Assembly: GCF_963682185.1 (NCBI RefSeq)
Contig: NZ_OY821667.1
Location: 1,656,109-1,720,108 of the forward strand
From: an uncultured Cohaesibacter sp.
Lineage (GTDB): Bacteria; Pseudomonadota; Alphaproteobacteria; Rhizobiales; Cohaesibacteraceae
Length of the DNA stretch: 64,000 bases
Reading direction: 5' to 3'
Part shown: piece by piece, positions 9,610-18,555 of the stretch
How positions within the stretch are numbered: the first letter of the stretch is position 1
Layout: every line of letters begins with the position of its first letter
Translations under genes and position numbers: made by a program
Notes under the pieces: model-generated
Told to the model about the DNA's origin: nothing
What the model saw: the letters and a program-made list of their open reading frames with translations, nothing else
Database searches by the model: none

Positions 9610-10821
9610 CTAAAGCGAGAAGTCTTCGCCGAAGCCGAAATTCTCGGTCACATAGTCAATGTCCTTGTCGCCACGACCGGACAGGTTGACCAGAATGCTT
9701 TCTCCCGGATGCGCAGGAGCCATCTTCATGGCATATGCCACCGCATGAGAGCTTTCCAACGCCGGAATGATGCCTTCACATTTGCTCAGCGCATAGAAGG
9801 CCTTCAAGGTCTCTTCATCGCTGGCAGAGCCATAATTCACCTTGCCGATGGTGTGCAGATAGGAATGCTCCGGCCCGACACCGGGATAATCGAGGCCGGA
9901 AGCAATGGAATGCACTGGAGCCGGTTCGCCCTTGTCGTCGGTCAGCACCAGGCATTTGAAGCCGTGGATCTCGCCCGGATGCCCATAGGTGATGGTCGCG
10001 GCATGCTGGCCGAGCTCGGAGCCCTTGCCATGCGGCTCAACACCATAGAGCTTCACATCTTCATTGTCGAGAAAGCCGGAAAACAGCCCCATGGCATTGG
10101 AGCCGCCACCGACGCAGGCCACCACATGATCCGGGTCCAGCCCCGTCATGGCCTGGAACTGGTCTCGAGCTTCAAAGCCAACAACAGACTGGAAGTCGCG
10201 CACCATCTTCGGGAAAGGATGAGGCCCGACGACAGACCCAATGGCATAGATGGCCTCGTCAGCTTGCTCAAGATAGGCCATGAAGGCGCTGTCGACCGCT
10301 TCCTTGAGGGTCTTGCCACCAAAAGAAACCGGCACAACCTCGGCCCCGAGCAATTTCATGCGGATCACGTTGGGGTGTTCCTTGGCGATATCCACTTCGC
10401 CCATATGGATCTCGCATTCCATGCCGAAATAGGCCGCGGCCGTGGCAAGCGCCACGCCATGCTGTCCAGCACCGGTTTCAGCGATCAGCTTCTTCTTGCC
10501 CATGAATTTGGCCAGAAGCGCTTCACCCATGCAGTGATTGAGCTTGTGTGCGCCGGAATGGTTCAGATCTTCGCGCTTGAGATAAATCTGTGCCCCGCCC
10601 ATCTTTTCCGACAAATTCTTGGCATGCTGGACAGGCGTCGGGCGGCCCTGAAAATGCTCGCGAATATAGCGAAGCTCCGCAATGAAGGAACTGTCCACGG
10701 CAATACGCTCATAGGCCTCGCCGATTTCCTTGAAATGGGGCACCAGCTGTGGCGGCAGAAAAGCGCCACCGAAATCACCAAAATAACCTTCCTTATTTGG
10801 AAATTGCTTCAAATATCCCAT
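9610..10821 (-). CDS. trpB: Tryptophan synthase beta chain, stand-alone
   Basis: A PLP enzyme of 403 residues that condenses indole with serine. The PLP lysine lies in HSGAHKLNH, the catalytic Glu region is AETGAGQHG, the phosphate-binding loop is GGGSNAMG, and SVVGPHPFP is conserved. It belongs to the TrpB1-like class, but several positions that are near-invariant in pathway TrpB (for example HTGAHKINN and FGGRFVPETL) are altered here to HSGAHKLNH and [10 protein letters not shown]. No trpA, trpF or accD is beside it, unlike the usual alphaproteobacterial trpFBA order. It may be a second, indole-salvage copy. A GGAGAAG ribosome site precedes the ATG. Confidence 0.92.
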   Translation of the reverse strand: MGYLKQFPNKEGYFGDFGGAFLPPQLVPHFKEIGEAYERIAVDSSFIAELRYIREHFQGRPTPVQHAKNLSEKMGGAQIYLKREDLNHSGAHKLNHCMGEALLAKFMGKKKLIAETGAGQHGVALATAAAYFGMECEIHMGEVDIAKEHPNVIRMKLLGAEVVPVSFGGKTLKEAVDSAFMAYLEQADEAIYAIGSVVGPHPFPKMVRDFQSVVGFEARDQFQAMTGLDPDHVVACVGGGSNAMGLFSGFLDNEDVKLYGVEPHGKGSELGQHAATITYGHPGEIHGFKCLVLTDDKGEPAPVHSIASGLDYPGVGPEHSYLHTIGKVNYGSASDEETLKAFYALSKCEGIIPALESSHAVAYAMKMAPAHPGESILVNLSGRGDKDIDYVTENFGFGEDFSL

Positions 10822-10951
10822 AATTCTTCTCCGACTGTTTTATGGTATTTGCTTTTTTGTACACCCACACTAGCCAAACAATTGCGCCCTGAACAGCACC
10901 AACCCGTAAGGGATTGCCAACAAATAGCCCCCCTGTACACGGGCAGCGAAT

Positions 10952-11088
10952 ATGATATGTGTTATACGCGAATTATCGCTTGCACTGGTCTTGGCTTTCA
11001 GCCATATGCAGGCCAACGCAAGCACATGTTGACGCAATAGAAACAGAAGCCCGGTAACGGGCTGTTTTTTCATCAAGAGGACGGGCGA
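10952..11088 (+). promoter_or_regulatory. Candidate speA leader with attenuator
   Basis: Between the divergent trpB and speA starts, the plus strand has short open frames (10957-11040, 27 codons; 10952-11032, 26 codons) running up to a terminator hairpin that ends 18 bases before the speA start. GCCCG at 11049-11053 can pair with CGGGC in the terminator (11058-11062), upstream (10940-10944), or beside the speA ribosome site (11082-11086), which allows alternative folds. No leader peptide start has a strong ribosome site, so translation of either frame is unproven. Confidence 0.4.
11041..11070 (+). terminator. Intrinsic terminator immediately before speA
   Basis: Stem AGCCCG / CGGGCT with GTAA tetraloop (11048-11063), extended by AAAC/GTTT across a bulge, followed by GTTTTTT. 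It faces into speA and has no complete gene upstream on this strand, so it must end a leader transcript or small RNA. Confidence 0.75.
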
Positions 11089-12987
11089 TTGAGCACTACG
11101 GAACAGGAGGCTCCCTGCGCAATCTATGGCATTGAGCGCTGGGGCAATGATCGGTTCGAAGTTCTGGACAATGGCAACATTGGCCTCATCACAGATCACG
11201 CAGAAGGGCCCGTCACAACGGACCTGACTTCTATCTTGCATTCACTGGAAGAGCGCGGCATCGCCTCCCCCATTTTGTTGCGCGTGGCCAACAGCCTGAA
11301 AAACCAGATTGATCGCATCAATATGAGTTTCGCCAACGCGATGAAGGAGCTTGACTATAAAGCCAACTATCGCGGCGTGTTCCCCATCAAGGTCAACCAG
11401 CAGGCCCATGTGATCGAAAAGATCGTCGAATATGGTGCGCCACATAATTTTGGCCTTGAAGTCGGCTCAAAACCGGAATTGATCATTGCTCTGGGCCAGC
11501 GCCTTTCCAAAGATGCGCTGCTCATCTGCAATGGCATCAAGGATAGTGAATTCATCAATCTGGCCCTGCTCTCCAGCAAACTCGGCTTCAACACGATCAT
11601 CGTGCTGGAAAGCAAGGCTGAACTGGATCTGGTGCTTGAAGAATCCAAGAAGCTCAACATCCGCCCGCATCTTGGCATCCGCATCAAGCTGAACAACCGC
11701 ATCACCGGCAACTGGGCTTCCTCCTCGGGGGATCGGTCAGCCTTTGGCCTGTCTTCACCGGATGTGCTGTATGTGATCGACCGTCTGCGCGATGAAGGCT
11801 ATCTGGATTGCCTGCAACTGCAGCATTTTCATCTGGGCAGCCAGGTCCCGGATATCATTGACGTGCGCCGTTCGGCGGCTGAGGCTTGTCGCTTCTTTGT
11901 TGAACTGCGCAAGGAAGGGGCTCCGCTCAACTATATCGATCTTGGCGGCGGTCTCGGCATCGACTATACCGGCGAGCACAAATCCACCGAGAACTCCATC
12001 AACTATTCCACCGACGAATATTGCTATTCCATCGTCGAGGCCGTGAAAAACACGATGGACGATGCAGAACAGAAACACCCCACCATCGTGACCGAAAGCG
12101 GCCGCGCAACGGTGGCCTACAGCTCTATGCTGCTGTTCAACATCATCAATGTGACCCATTATGAAGAAGACAACATTGTCGAGGTCTCAGAGGATGACGA
12201 CCGCTCCATTCGCGATATGCGCGATGTCGAGACCTACCTGACGCCAAGCCGCTTGCAGGAGTGCCTTAACGACGTCACCTTCTACCGCGATGAAGTGCGC
12301 CGCAATTTCGGACGCGGCGAAGTGGGCCTGCGCGATCTGGCCAAGGCAGAGAAACTCTATCTCAACCTGATCGCCAAGATGCGCAAGGCAACAGAGGCCG
12401 ATGAATGGGTCTCCGATGACGTGCTGAGCGCCCTTGAATCGGCAGCTGACATTTATCATGCCAACTTCTCACTGTTCCAGTCTCTGCCAGATGTCTGGGC
12501 CATTGACCAGTTGCATCCGATCATCCCGATCCAGCGTCTGAATGAAATGCCAACCCAACGCGCGATCCTGTCCGACATCACCTGCGACAGTGATGGCAAG
12601 GTCGACAAATTCGTTCTGGCTGATGGCATCGCCCAGTCTCTGCCGGTCCATAAACTCGAAGATGACGAGCATTATTGCATGGCCGTCTTCTTTGTCGGGG
12701 CCTATCAGGAAACACTTGGCGATTTGCATAATCTGTTTGGCGACACCAACGTGGCCACCATCGAGATCAAGCCGAACGGTGACTTCAACCTCATCCACGA
12801 AGTGGAAGGGGATACCATTGCCGAAGTGCTCAGCTACGTGGAATATAACACGACAGCATTGTCCAACAACTTCAAGCAGATGGTTGAAGAAGCGGTCTCC
12901 AATAAAAAGCTGACCGTGAAGGAACGCAAGGCCATGATGAATGCTTTCAAGGAAAGCATGAACGGCTATACTTATTTCGAGCATTAA
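11089..12987 (+). CDS. speA: Biosynthetic arginine decarboxylase
   Basis: A PLP enzyme of 632 residues that converts arginine to agmatine, the first step of the local polyamine pathway. The fold-III barrel PLP lysine is Lys101 in GVFPIKVNQQ, HFHLGSQ and IDLGGGLGIDY bind the cofactor phosphate, and the C-terminal domain has SDITCDSDGK with the catalytic-type Cys. The length matches SpeA rather than the shorter ornithine decarboxylases. The start is TTG, with an AAGAGGA ribosome site 7-8 bases upstream. Carboxyspermidine genes and agmatinase follow on the same strand. Confidence 0.96.
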   Translation: MSTTEQEAPCAIYGIERWGNDRFEVLDNGNIGLITDHAEGPVTTDLTSILHSLEERGIASPILLRVANSLKNQIDRINMSFANAMKELDYKANYRGVFPIKVNQQAHVIEKIVEYGAPHNFGLEVGSKPELIIALGQRLSKDALLICNGIKDSEFINLALLSSKLGFNTIIVLESKAELDLVLEESKKLNIRPHLGIRIKLNNRITGNWASSSGDRSAFGLSSPDVLYVIDRLRDEGYLDCLQLQHFHLGSQVPDIIDVRRSAAEACRFFVELRKEGAPLNYIDLGGGLGIDYTGEHKSTENSINYSTDEYCYSIVEAVKNTMDDAEQKHPTIVTESGRATVAYSSMLLFNIINVTHYEEDNIVEVSEDDDRSIRDMRDVETYLTPSRLQECLNDVTFYRDEVRRNFGRGEVGLRDLAKAEKLYLNLIAKMRKATEADEWVSDDVLSALESAADIYHANFSLFQSLPDVWAIDQLHPIIPIQRLNEMPTQRAILSDITCDSDGKVDKFVLADGIAQSLPVHKLEDDEHYCMAVFFVGAYQETLGDLHNLFGDTNVATIEIKPNGDFNLIHEVEGDTIAEVLSYVEYNTTALSNNFKQMVEEAVSNKKLTVKERKAMMNAFKESMNGYTYFEH

Positions 12988-13041
12988 GCAACCGCCATCA
13001 AGAGCGATCCCTTATAACTAAACATCACGCTCCCAATCGAC

Positions 13042-13122
13042 AAAGGTGCCATGGTTTCGGCATCTTTGCCGGTGCATTATGGGAGACAGGCAGGTCTGTC
13101 AGGCTGGCAGATATCCCTCTGA
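13042..13122 (+). promoter_or_regulatory. Candidate leader with alternative hairpins before the carboxyspermidine dehydrogenase
   Basis: AAAGGTGCC (13042-13050) can pair with GGCATCTTT (13059-13067, one G-T pair), while CGGCA (13058-13062) can instead pair with TGCCG (13067-13071); the two folds exclude each other. A short frame of 23 codons starts at 13051 behind AAAGG and stops at 13122, 16 bases before the next gene. This is a structural observation only. Confidence 0.25.
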
Positions 13123-13138
13123 AAAGAAGGACATTGAT

Positions 13139-14344
13139 ATGAACAAAGTTCTGGTCATCGGCGCAGGTGGCGTCGGCTCCGTCGTCATTCATAAAATGGC
13201 GCAGCTTTCCGATATCTTCGGAGAAATTACTCTTGCTTCCCGACGTATTTTCAAATGCGACGAGATCGCAACGTCCGTGAAGGAACGCACGGGCGTCACC
13301 ATCAACACAGCAGAAGTGGATGCCGATGATGTAGAAGCCCTTTCGGCTCTCATCGACAAACTGGGTGTGTCTCTGGTGGTCAACGTGGCCCTGCCTTATC
13401 AGGATCTCAACATCATGGATGCCTGCCTGAAGTCCGGCGTCAACTATCTCGACACAGCCAACTACGAGCCGCGTGACGTGGCCAAGTTCGAATATAGCTG
13501 GCAGTGGGCCTATCAGCAGCGCTTCGAAGAAGCAGGCCTGATGGCGCTGCTCGGCTCCGGCTTTGATCCCGGTGTTACCAACATTTACACCGCCTATGCC
13601 AAGAAGCATCTGCTCGACCGTATCGACACGCTCGACATTCTCGATTGCAACGGTGGCGACCATGGCCAGCATTTTGCCACCAACTTCAACCCGGAAATCA
13701 ACATCCGTGAAGTCACCGCGCCTGTCCATCACTGGGAGAATGGCGAATGGGTCACCACCCCGGCCATGTCCAACAAGCAGCCATTTGACTTCCCCGCCGT
13801 GGGCGAAAAGAACATGTACCAGATGTATCACGAAGAGCTGGAAAGCCTTGTGAAGCATCTGCCGGAAATCAAGCGCGCCCGCTTCTGGATGACCTTCGGC
13901 GATGCCTATATCAAGCATCTGGAAGTGCTGCAGAATGTCGGCATGACCCGCATCGATCCAGTCATGTATGAGGGCAAGGAAATCATCCCGTTGCAGTTCC
14001 TCAAGGCCGTGCTGCCAAACCCGGGTGATCTGGGCAAGACCACCAAGGGCAAGACCTGCATCGGCAACATCATGACCGGCGAGAAAGACGGCAAGGAAAA
14101 GACCGTCTATGTCTACAATATCTGCGACCATGAAGAATGCTTCGCAGAGGTCGGCTCTCAGGCCGTGTCCTACACCACTGGTGTGCCTGCGATGATCGGC
14201 GCAGCCCTGATGCTCACCGGAGCATGGTCTGGCAAGGGCGTGTTCAACATGGAACAGCTCGACCCGGATCCTTTCATGGACATGCTCAACAAGCATGGCC
14301 TGCCATGGGAAGCGCATGAGCTGGACAAACCGCTGGATTTCTAA
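13139..14344 (+). CDS. Carboxynorspermidine/carboxyspermidine dehydrogenase
   Basis: An NADPH-dependent reductase of 401 residues in the saccharopine dehydrogenase family. It joins putrescine (or diaminopropane) with aspartate semialdehyde to give carboxyspermidine (or carboxynorspermidine). The Rossmann motif VIGAGGVGSVV is at residues 5-15, GSGFDPGVTNIY is the family substrate-site signature, and the C-terminus has TTGVPAMIGAALML. The start at 13139 has a GAAGGA ribosome site; the frame extends upstream without support. It sits directly before nspC, which decarboxylates its product, so the assignment is strengthened by context. Confidence 0.94.
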   Translation: MNKVLVIGAGGVGSVVIHKMAQLSDIFGEITLASRRIFKCDEIATSVKERTGVTINTAEVDADDVEALSALIDKLGVSLVVNVALPYQDLNIMDACLKSGVNYLDTANYEPRDVAKFEYSWQWAYQQRFEEAGLMALLGSGFDPGVTNIYTAYAKKHLLDRIDTLDILDCNGGDHGQHFATNFNPEINIREVTAPVHHWENGEWVTTPAMSNKQPFDFPAVGEKNMYQMYHEELESLVKHLPEIKRARFWMTFGDAYIKHLEVLQNVGMTRIDPVMYEGKEIIPLQFLKAVLPNPGDLGKTTKGKTCIGNIMTGEKDGKEKTVYVYNICDHEECFAEVGSQAVSYTTGVPAMIGAALMLTGAWSGKGVFNMEQLDPDPFMDMLNKHGLPWEAHELDKPLDF

Positions 14345-14359
14345 ACCGGTTTGAATAAA

Positions 14360-14382
14360 GGAGCCCGGCCCTGCCGGGCTCC
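14360..14382 (+). other. Strong stem-loop between carboxyspermidine dehydrogenase and nspC
   Basis: A perfect 10-bp GC-rich stem GGAGCCCGGC / GCCGGGCTCC with a three-base loop starts 16 bases after the dehydrogenase stop. It is followed by CTTGCCTC, not a clean T-run, so it could be a leaky terminator or an RNA-stability element within the operon. Confidence 0.65.
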
Positions 14383-14443
14383 CTTGCCTCTATCCCCTTT
14401 GGCCAAGTGAAGTGGCCACCAGTCCCTTTTTGGAGAAACCGAC

Positions 14444-15637
14444 ATGACCGATGCGCCAGTAATGGAAACGCAGGCAGGCGATGCCGGAGCCTTTGCGACC
14501 TTCGATCTCGCACGTGTGCCTTCCCCCTGCTTTGTCATCGACAAGGCAGCCATCCGGCGCAACCTGCGCATTCTCTCTCAAGTCGGAGAAGCAGCCGACG
14601 TCAAGGTTCTGCTGGCGCTCAAGGCCTTTTCCTGCTGGGCGCTGAGCGACCTCATCGGCAACTATCTTGACGGCACCTGCGCTTCCGGTCTTTGGGAAGC
14701 CAAGCTGGCCAAGGAGCAATTTTCCGGCGAACTGGCCACCTATTCCGCAGGCTTCAAAGCCGAGGAAATACCCGAAATTCTGGAGCTGTCCGATCACCTG
14801 ATCTTTAACAGCCCGGCGCAGTTCCACCGCTTCACGCCGCAGATCAACGCTGCGCGCAAATGGGGCTATGCGCCCGATTTCGGCCTCCGGATCAATCCCG
14901 AACACTCAGAAGGGCATATCGCCAAATATGACCCCTGCGCCATTGGGTCACGCCTTGGCACCCCCATCAGCCAATTGAGCGATGAAGATCTCGCCCCCTT
15001 CTCGGGCATCCATATGCATACCCTGTGCGAACAGGATTTCACGCCCCTCAAGCGCACCTTTGAGGCGGTAGAAGAGCGCCTTGCGCCTTGGCTGCATAAG
15101 CTTAAATGGCTCAATTTCGGTGGTGGTCACCATATCACCCGCGACGATTATCAGCGTGATGAACTGGTCGACTTCCTCAAGACCATCAAGGCCAAATATG
15201 ATGTCGAAATCTACCTCGAACCCGGCGAAGCCGTAGCGCTGGACGCAGGCATTCTGGTAGGCGAAGTACTGGATGTGACGCGCAATGGCGACGTCAATAT
15301 CGCCATCATGGATATCTCGGCCACATGCCACATGCCCGACGTGATCGAGGCCCCCTATCGCCCTGCTCTGCTGGGCGAGCAGAAGGGCGGCGCATCCTAT
15401 CGTTTGGGTGGCCCGTCCTGTCTTGCAGGCGACGTCATCGGAGATTACGAATTCGAGACCGATCTGGAGCTAGGCCAACGCATCGCCTTTCTCGATCAGG
15501 CTCATTATTCGATGGTCAAGACAAACACCTTCAACGGCGTGCGCCTGCCATCCATCGCCATCTGGGATTCAGAAACAGACCAGCTCGACGTCATCCGCGA
15601 GTTCACCTATGCTGAATTCCGCGACCGCCTGTCGTAA
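14444..15637 (+). CDS. nspC: Carboxynorspermidine/carboxyspermidine decarboxylase
   Basis: A fold-III PLP decarboxylase of 397 residues that makes spermidine or norspermidine from the carboxy-polyamine. The PLP lysine is Lys60 in VLLALKAFSCW; other family marks are SGLWEAKLA, the HMHTLCEQ substrate-side motif, NFGGGHHIT, the phosphate-binding EPGEA, and the C-terminal CLAGD with the catalytic Cys. With speA and speB in the same block, putrescine from agmatine is the likely input, so spermidine is the likely product. Confidence 0.95.
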   Translation: MTDAPVMETQAGDAGAFATFDLARVPSPCFVIDKAAIRRNLRILSQVGEAADVKVLLALKAFSCWALSDLIGNYLDGTCASGLWEAKLAKEQFSGELATYSAGFKAEEIPEILELSDHLIFNSPAQFHRFTPQINAARKWGYAPDFGLRINPEHSEGHIAKYDPCAIGSRLGTPISQLSDEDLAPFSGIHMHTLCEQDFTPLKRTFEAVEERLAPWLHKLKWLNFGGGHHITRDDYQRDELVDFLKTIKAKYDVEIYLEPGEAVALDAGILVGEVLDVTRNGDVNIAIMDISATCHMPDVIEAPYRPALLGEQKGGASYRLGGPSCLAGDVIGDYEFETDLELGQRIAFLDQAHYSMVKTNTFNGVRLPSIAIWDSETDQLDVIREFTYAEFRDRLS

Positions 15638-15661
15638 GTCGGACAACACGGGACATCCATC

Positions 15662-16540
15662 ATGCTTGATTTGACCTATCCTGCTTTTCTGGCTTCGGAA
15701 CTCACCGACGCTGAAAGCGACCCGCAAACAGCCCTGTTTGAAGTCATTCCTTGCCCGCTGGAAAAGACGGTTTCCTATGGCGCTGGCACGGCTGCCGGTC
15801 CGCTGGCGCTGTTGGAAGCAAGTCAGGAACTGGAGCGTTTTGACGGCAAGGGCTTCCCGATCAAAAAGGGCATCATCACCTCTGACGTGATCAATTGCGA
15901 TCAACCGATCGAGCAGGTCATGAAGGATCTACGCGCCCGCACGGCAGCGAGCGTGGAAGCAGGACGCATTCCCGTCACCCTTGGCGGAGAGCACAGCCTC
16001 TCTTATGGCGCCATCATGGGCGTCGTGGACGCGCTGGATGAGCCGGTTGGCATCATTCAGATCGACGCGCACGCAGACTTGCGCAACGCCTATCAGGGCC
16101 ACAAGCATTCCCACGCCTCGGTCATGCATCTGTGCGCAGTGGAACGCCGCCTGCCTCTCATGCAGTTCGGCATCCGCGCTCTTTGCAGTGAGGAGCAGGA
16201 TTCACGCATGAATGAGGCGCATATCCAGTTTGTTGATGCGGAAAAGCTTGTCACGGAAGGGATTGCTGCAGTCGACCTGCCGGAAGACTTCCCCGAACAG
16301 GTCTATATCACCTTTGACGTCGACGGGCTGGACCCATCCATCATGCCAGCAACGGGAACGCCTGTGCCCGGGGGCCTCAGCTACTATCAAAGCCTTCAGC
16401 TCATCGCACACGCCCTCAAGGGCCGCAAATGCGTTGGTCTGGATGTGGTGGAACTGGCGCCCATCGAAGGGCAATGGGCCTGGGACTTCACCGCAGCCAA
16501 CCTCACCTATCGTCTGATGGGGCTGGTCGGCGGCCATTAG
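15662..16540 (+). CDS. speB: Agmatinase
   Basis: An enzyme of 292 residues in the ureohydrolase (arginase) family that splits agmatine to putrescine and urea. The Mn-binding motifs are all present: GGEHSLSYG, DAHADLRNAY, and DVDGLDPSIMPATGTP. It follows nspC after 24 bases and, with speA at the head of the block, completes arginine to putrescine, which favours agmatinase over arginase or guanidinobutyrase. Confidence 0.93.
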   Translation: MLDLTYPAFLASELTDAESDPQTALFEVIPCPLEKTVSYGAGTAAGPLALLEASQELERFDGKGFPIKKGIITSDVINCDQPIEQVMKDLRARTAASVEAGRIPVTLGGEHSLSYGAIMGVVDALDEPVGIIQIDAHADLRNAYQGHKHSHASVMHLCAVERRLPLMQFGIRALCSEEQDSRMNEAHIQFVDAEKLVTEGIAAVDLPEDFPEQVYITFDVDGLDPSIMPATGTPVPGGLSYYQSLQLIAHALKGRKCVGLDVVELAPIEGQWAWDFTAANLTYRLMGLVGGH

Positions 16541-16636
16541 GCAGTGAGCCAATTATGAGACGACTAGGCAGCAGCAAGCCTGGTGCCTGTGATAGGCTGG
16601 CGTAAAACAAGTGAGCGCCAACCGGTTTCTGCAGGC

Positions 16637-17284
16637 TCACCAGTCGGTGATCTGGTCGATCATCTTCTCGCTCTTTTTCACAAGCCGCGAGAAATAGCCA
16701 CCCTCTTCAGGGCTGCGCCTTGCAGTGCCCGTCCCTTCAGGAGCATCCAAAGGGGTGAGCGGCGCACGTTCCACGGCGCCCTCTTTGGCAGCTTCCTGCT
16801 TGCCTATCGGTGCACCATCGGCATTGGTGGGCGCGTCGGCCAGAGGCAGAGCTTTTGGGGAAGCAGCATCCGTTGTTGACGCCTCCGGAGCGGGATCATC
16901 TGACAAGGAAATGGCACCAGATCCGCTATCCAGATCCTCCGGCAACATCTTCGGAGCAGTGGCCCCATATCCAGCATTAGCCAGTTGTGTCTGCATGCCA
17001 TCAAGGCGCTTGGTCAGACGGTCAACTTTTGCAGCCAGACTGGCATTTTCCTTGCGCTGCTCTTCCAGTTGGGTTGCCAAACGGGTTAATTCGCTGAGCA
17101 AAGCCTTGGTGCTGACCTCATTGTGCCAGTCTTCATCCATCGGAGCCTGTTCGACTTGCGGAACGGCTTTGTCATTGGAAGATTGCGCCAATGAAAGCTG
17201 ACCGGACGACATCAGAAACAGCGACGCAAACAGCACACGGCACGAAAACAGGCGCTTCATTCCCAAATCACTTTGACTAACCAT
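16637..17284 (-). CDS. Exported coiled-coil protein of unknown function
   Basis: Encodes 215 residues. The N-terminus has a signal peptide (RLFSCRVLFASLFLMSSGQL), then residues about 60-100 form a coiled coil (ELTRLATQLEEQRKENASLA), a Pro/Ala/Asp-rich linker and a basic/aromatic tail ending KSEKMIDQITDW. An AAGGGGG ribosome site favours the start at 17284; the alternative Met at 17260 would make a tighter signal peptide. It is convergent to speB. No enzymatic motif is seen; a periplasmic location is inferred. Confidence 0.7.
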   Translation of the reverse strand: MVSQSDLGMKRLFSCRVLFASLFLMSSGQLSLAQSSNDKAVPQVEQAPMDEDWHNEVSTKALLSELTRLATQLEEQRKENASLAAKVDRLTKRLDGMQTQLANAGYGATAPKMLPEDLDSGSGAISLSDDPAPEASTTDAASPKALPLADAPTNADGAPIGKQEAAKEGAVERAPLTPLDAPEGTGTARRSPEEGGYFSRLVKKSEKMIDQITDW

Positions 17285-17503
17285 TCTCTATGCCCCCTTG
17301 CGACACATTCTGTTTGAGCCGTCCAAAGCGGCCAACATGCCTTCAACAACACCGGATCTGTGGCAACATTATGGGCATAGTGATCAGTTTCACCCGCACG
17401 GGCTTTCCCAAACCGCATGCTTGTCATAATAGTCAGGCAAAGACATCCGGATACAAATCTGCAAATGGGCAGAAAATTTAAAGCACGTGAAAAGGGTCGA
17501 CTT

Positions 17504-17920
17504 ATGGATCAGCCAAATTATCGCATCGAGCCCCAAACCCCGCCTCTGGAAGATTTTCTACGTTTGAGAAAGATCACCGGCCTCACGGTCTATTCAGAGG
17601 AAGCAGCCAAAGAAGGCCTCAAGGGCACGATTGCCGCCGCCACCGTATATTATGGCGAACAGGTGGTCGGCATCGGTCGCCTTGTTGGCGACGGCGGTTG
17701 CGTCTTTGTCATTTGCGATATCGCCGTTGACCCTGTCCATCAAGGCAAGGGACTGGGCAAGGCCATCATGGCCAGCCTAATGGACTATGTGCAGAATAAC
17801 TTGAAATCAAAGGCTTATGTAACGATCATCGCCGACCTGCCTGCGAATAAGCTCTATGAACAATTCGGATTTGAAGCAACAGCGCCCGACGCCATCGGCA
17901 TGGCCTATAGAGTGCCTTGA
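17504..17920 (+). CDS. GNAT-family N-acetyltransferase
   Basis: Encodes 138 residues, the usual size of a single GNAT domain that uses acetyl-CoA. The motif A segment ICDIAVDPVHQGKGLGKAIM carries the acetyl-CoA pyrophosphate loop (HQGKGLGK), followed by the C-terminal NKLYEQFGFEATAPDAIGM motif B. The start at 17504 gives MDQPNYRIEPQT; the upstream part of the open frame (to 17417) does not resemble the family. The substrate cannot be predicted. Confidence 0.87.
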   Translation: MDQPNYRIEPQTPPLEDFLRLRKITGLTVYSEEAAKEGLKGTIAAATVYYGEQVVGIGRLVGDGGCVFVICDIAVDPVHQGKGLGKAIMASLMDYVQNNLKSKAYVTIIADLPANKLYEQFGFEATAPDAIGMAYRVP

Positions 17921-17936
17921 AGCCCGTTATGATAAA

Positions 17937-18410
17937 TCACCGCACCAGATCGGCAACCACGCAGCGCATGAAATCCACCAGCCCCTTGGGAGCAACCTTG
18001 ATCTGCAATCCTCTTTGCCCGCCATTGATGTGAATGAGCGCCTTGTCCATGGCGCTGATATCAAGGGCCGTCGGCACGCGCTTGCGCTGGCCAAGCGGGC
18101 TGATGCCGCCAACCTTGTAGCCCGTCATACGCTCCGCATCAGCAGGCTGCATCATGGCCGCACGCTTGCCACCAAGGGCCTTGGCAAGCTTCTTCATATT
18201 GACTTCGCAATCAGAAGGCACCACGGCACAAACCGGTTTGCCATCAAGCTCCACCATCAAGGATTTAAACACCTCTGCCGGATCTGCCCCGATGGCTTCT
18301 GCCGCTTGCAGCCCGACCCGATCCGCCTCATGATCATATTCATAATGCAACAGGGTAAAGTCGACCTTCCCCTTTTTGAGGGCCTGAGTTGCGGGCGTAC
18401 TATCGGACAT
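17937..18410 (-). CDS. ybaK: Cys-tRNA(Pro)/Cys-tRNA(Cys) deacylase, YbaK family
   Basis: A YbaK/EbsC-type trans-editing protein of 157 residues that hydrolyses Cys mischarged on tRNA(Pro). Family motifs visible are VFKSLMVEL, KALGGKRAAMMQPADAERMT and YKVGGISPLGQRK. The start MSDSTPATQALKKGKVDFTL at 18410 matches family N-termini; the open frame extends upstream to 18515 without homology. It is convergent to the GNAT gene, with only 16 bases between stops. Confidence 0.93.
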   Translation of the reverse strand: MSDSTPATQALKKGKVDFTLLHYEYDHEADRVGLQAAEAIGADPAEVFKSLMVELDGKPVCAVVPSDCEVNMKKLAKALGGKRAAMMQPADAERMTGYKVGGISPLGQRKRVPTALDISAMDKALIHINGGQRGLQIKVAPKGLVDFMRCVVADLVR

Positions 18411-18555
18411 GGGAGTACCTTGGGATCGTCTTGTAAATATGAAAAGGGCAAACCGAACAGCTCTCCCTTTTCTATGCCCCCAGATCAAGGGAGGCAAGAG
18501 GTGAAAGTCGAGCAAGCATCAGCTTAGGCAAAGTCACCGAGTAAGGCCCTGCCCC

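Noticed and set aside
9604-11040. Long open frame on the plus strand across trpB (478 codons)
   Set aside because: Antisense of trpB; only its very last part lies in the speA leader and is treated there as a possible short frame.
13025-14317. Long open frame on the minus strand across carboxyspermidine dehydrogenase
   Set aside because: Antisense shadow; the plus-strand gene has full family motifs.
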